Below, piece by piece: positions 63,734 to 64,000 of a DNA stretch of 64,000 nt. The stretch is from Tridacna crocea (taxonomy: Eukaryota > Mollusca > Bivalvia > Cardiida > Cardiidae). The DNA lies in contig OX031061.1 in assembly GCA_943736015.1 (NCBI GenBank), positions 61,882,192-61,946,191 on the forward strand, given 5' to 3'. Position numbers and translations under genes: made by a program. The number at the start of each line of letters is the position of its first letter. Position 1 is the stretch's first letter. A model generated the notes under the pieces. The model searched no databases. It was not told the origin of the DNA and saw only the letters and a list, made by a program, of their open reading frames with translations.

Positions 63734-64000
63734 TTAAGGCGGTAGACCCGTAACACTTCTAGTGCATCATGGAATAAAATTTCTTGATAGTTGATTAATA
63801 CGGATTTAAACAGATGTAATACTTTTTCACATTTTTAACCGACCAGAAATTCCTTTCATGTCTATCTTGAAATTATTTGTTGATGCTTTTGTTAGGCTCC
63901 AGAAAAGGGAGGTATATAATTATTATCTCCCTTTGTAATGAGAATATAGAGGTTTAATATTGATAAATGATAATTCTAAAAAGGACAAAAAGGAAAAAGT
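63734..64000 (+). mobile_element. Family F MITE, cut by window end
   Basis: TTAAGGCGGTAGACCCGTAA start; centre GGGAGGTATATAATTATTAT; continues past the window. Confidence 0.85.

Overview
This is animal nuclear DNA: AT-rich, gene-poor and saturated with short non-autonomous transposons. A bivalve mollusc, plausibly a heterodont clam, is the best guess. The reasons are pearl/Helentron-like elements with about 165-bp tandem cores and subterminal inverted repeats, abundant hairpin repeats built on a CAGNCTGCGC core, tRNA-derived SINEs with a GGCGTTAAAC tail, and an IL-17-type cytokine exon. The species cannot be fixed from sequence alone.

Host genes. Two protein-coding loci are well supported. 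(1) A plus-strand C2H2 zinc-finger gene has an exon at 21964-22051 and a large terminal exon at 23041-24617. The 989-bp intron splits a zinc finger, and splicing restores a perfect C-x2-C-x12-H-x3-H. (2) A minus-strand terminal exon at 36093-36611 encodes a secreted IL-17-like cytokine that ends in the family signature VGCTC. A third, tentative locus is a 23-codon first exon at 47979-48047 (+) with a good start context and splice donor. No rRNA, functional tRNA, CRISPR or bacterial-type operon is present.

Repeats. The dominant element, called family A here, is a ~230-bp MITE. It has TTAA ends, CCC(A/T)TTACC-type terminal repeats and a 67-bp near-perfect central palindrome, with dozens of copies from base 8 to 61314. 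Two main subfamilies occur: A1 with a GGTAACC core and A2 with a CGTCACG core. Other families named here are B, C, D, E, F, G, H, I, J and P. C and F also end in TTAA. Several elements abut and share one TTAA (2315-3013, 24657-26334, 42225-43103, 53993-54576, 59710-60298), which points to piggyBac-like TTAA targeting.

Layout. 0-7 kb: dense A copies, a tandemly expanded D element, P/B elements, SINEs. 7-10 kb: sparse. 10-16.1 kb: three pearl/Helentron-like elements with internal tandem arrays. 16.1-19.4 kb: a ~3-kb long inverted repeat. 19.9-20.9 kb: nested G in H. 21.9-24.6 kb: zinc-finger gene, its intron almost entirely A copies. 24.6-26.3 kb: a chain of A copies, one split by a hAT-like insert. 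26.5-29.1 kb: more pearl-like DNA. 29.4-30.2 kb: decayed Tc1-like transposon and a 34-bp perfect hairpin. 30.8-35.8 kb: A copies. 36.1-36.6 kb: IL-17-like exon. 37-43 kb: A copies, nuclear-receptor-half-site-rich element I, LINE 3' end. 45.1-47.3 kb: fossil Ty3/gypsy-type LTR element. 48-61 kb: A, C, D, E and F copies, SINEs, GA microsatellites. 61.5-62.7 kb: GC-rich element J with a 76-bp tandem array. 63.6-64.0 kb: two F copies, the last cut by the window end.

There is no operon-like cooperation between genes. The main biology is the interaction of transposons with each other and with the two host genes they surround.
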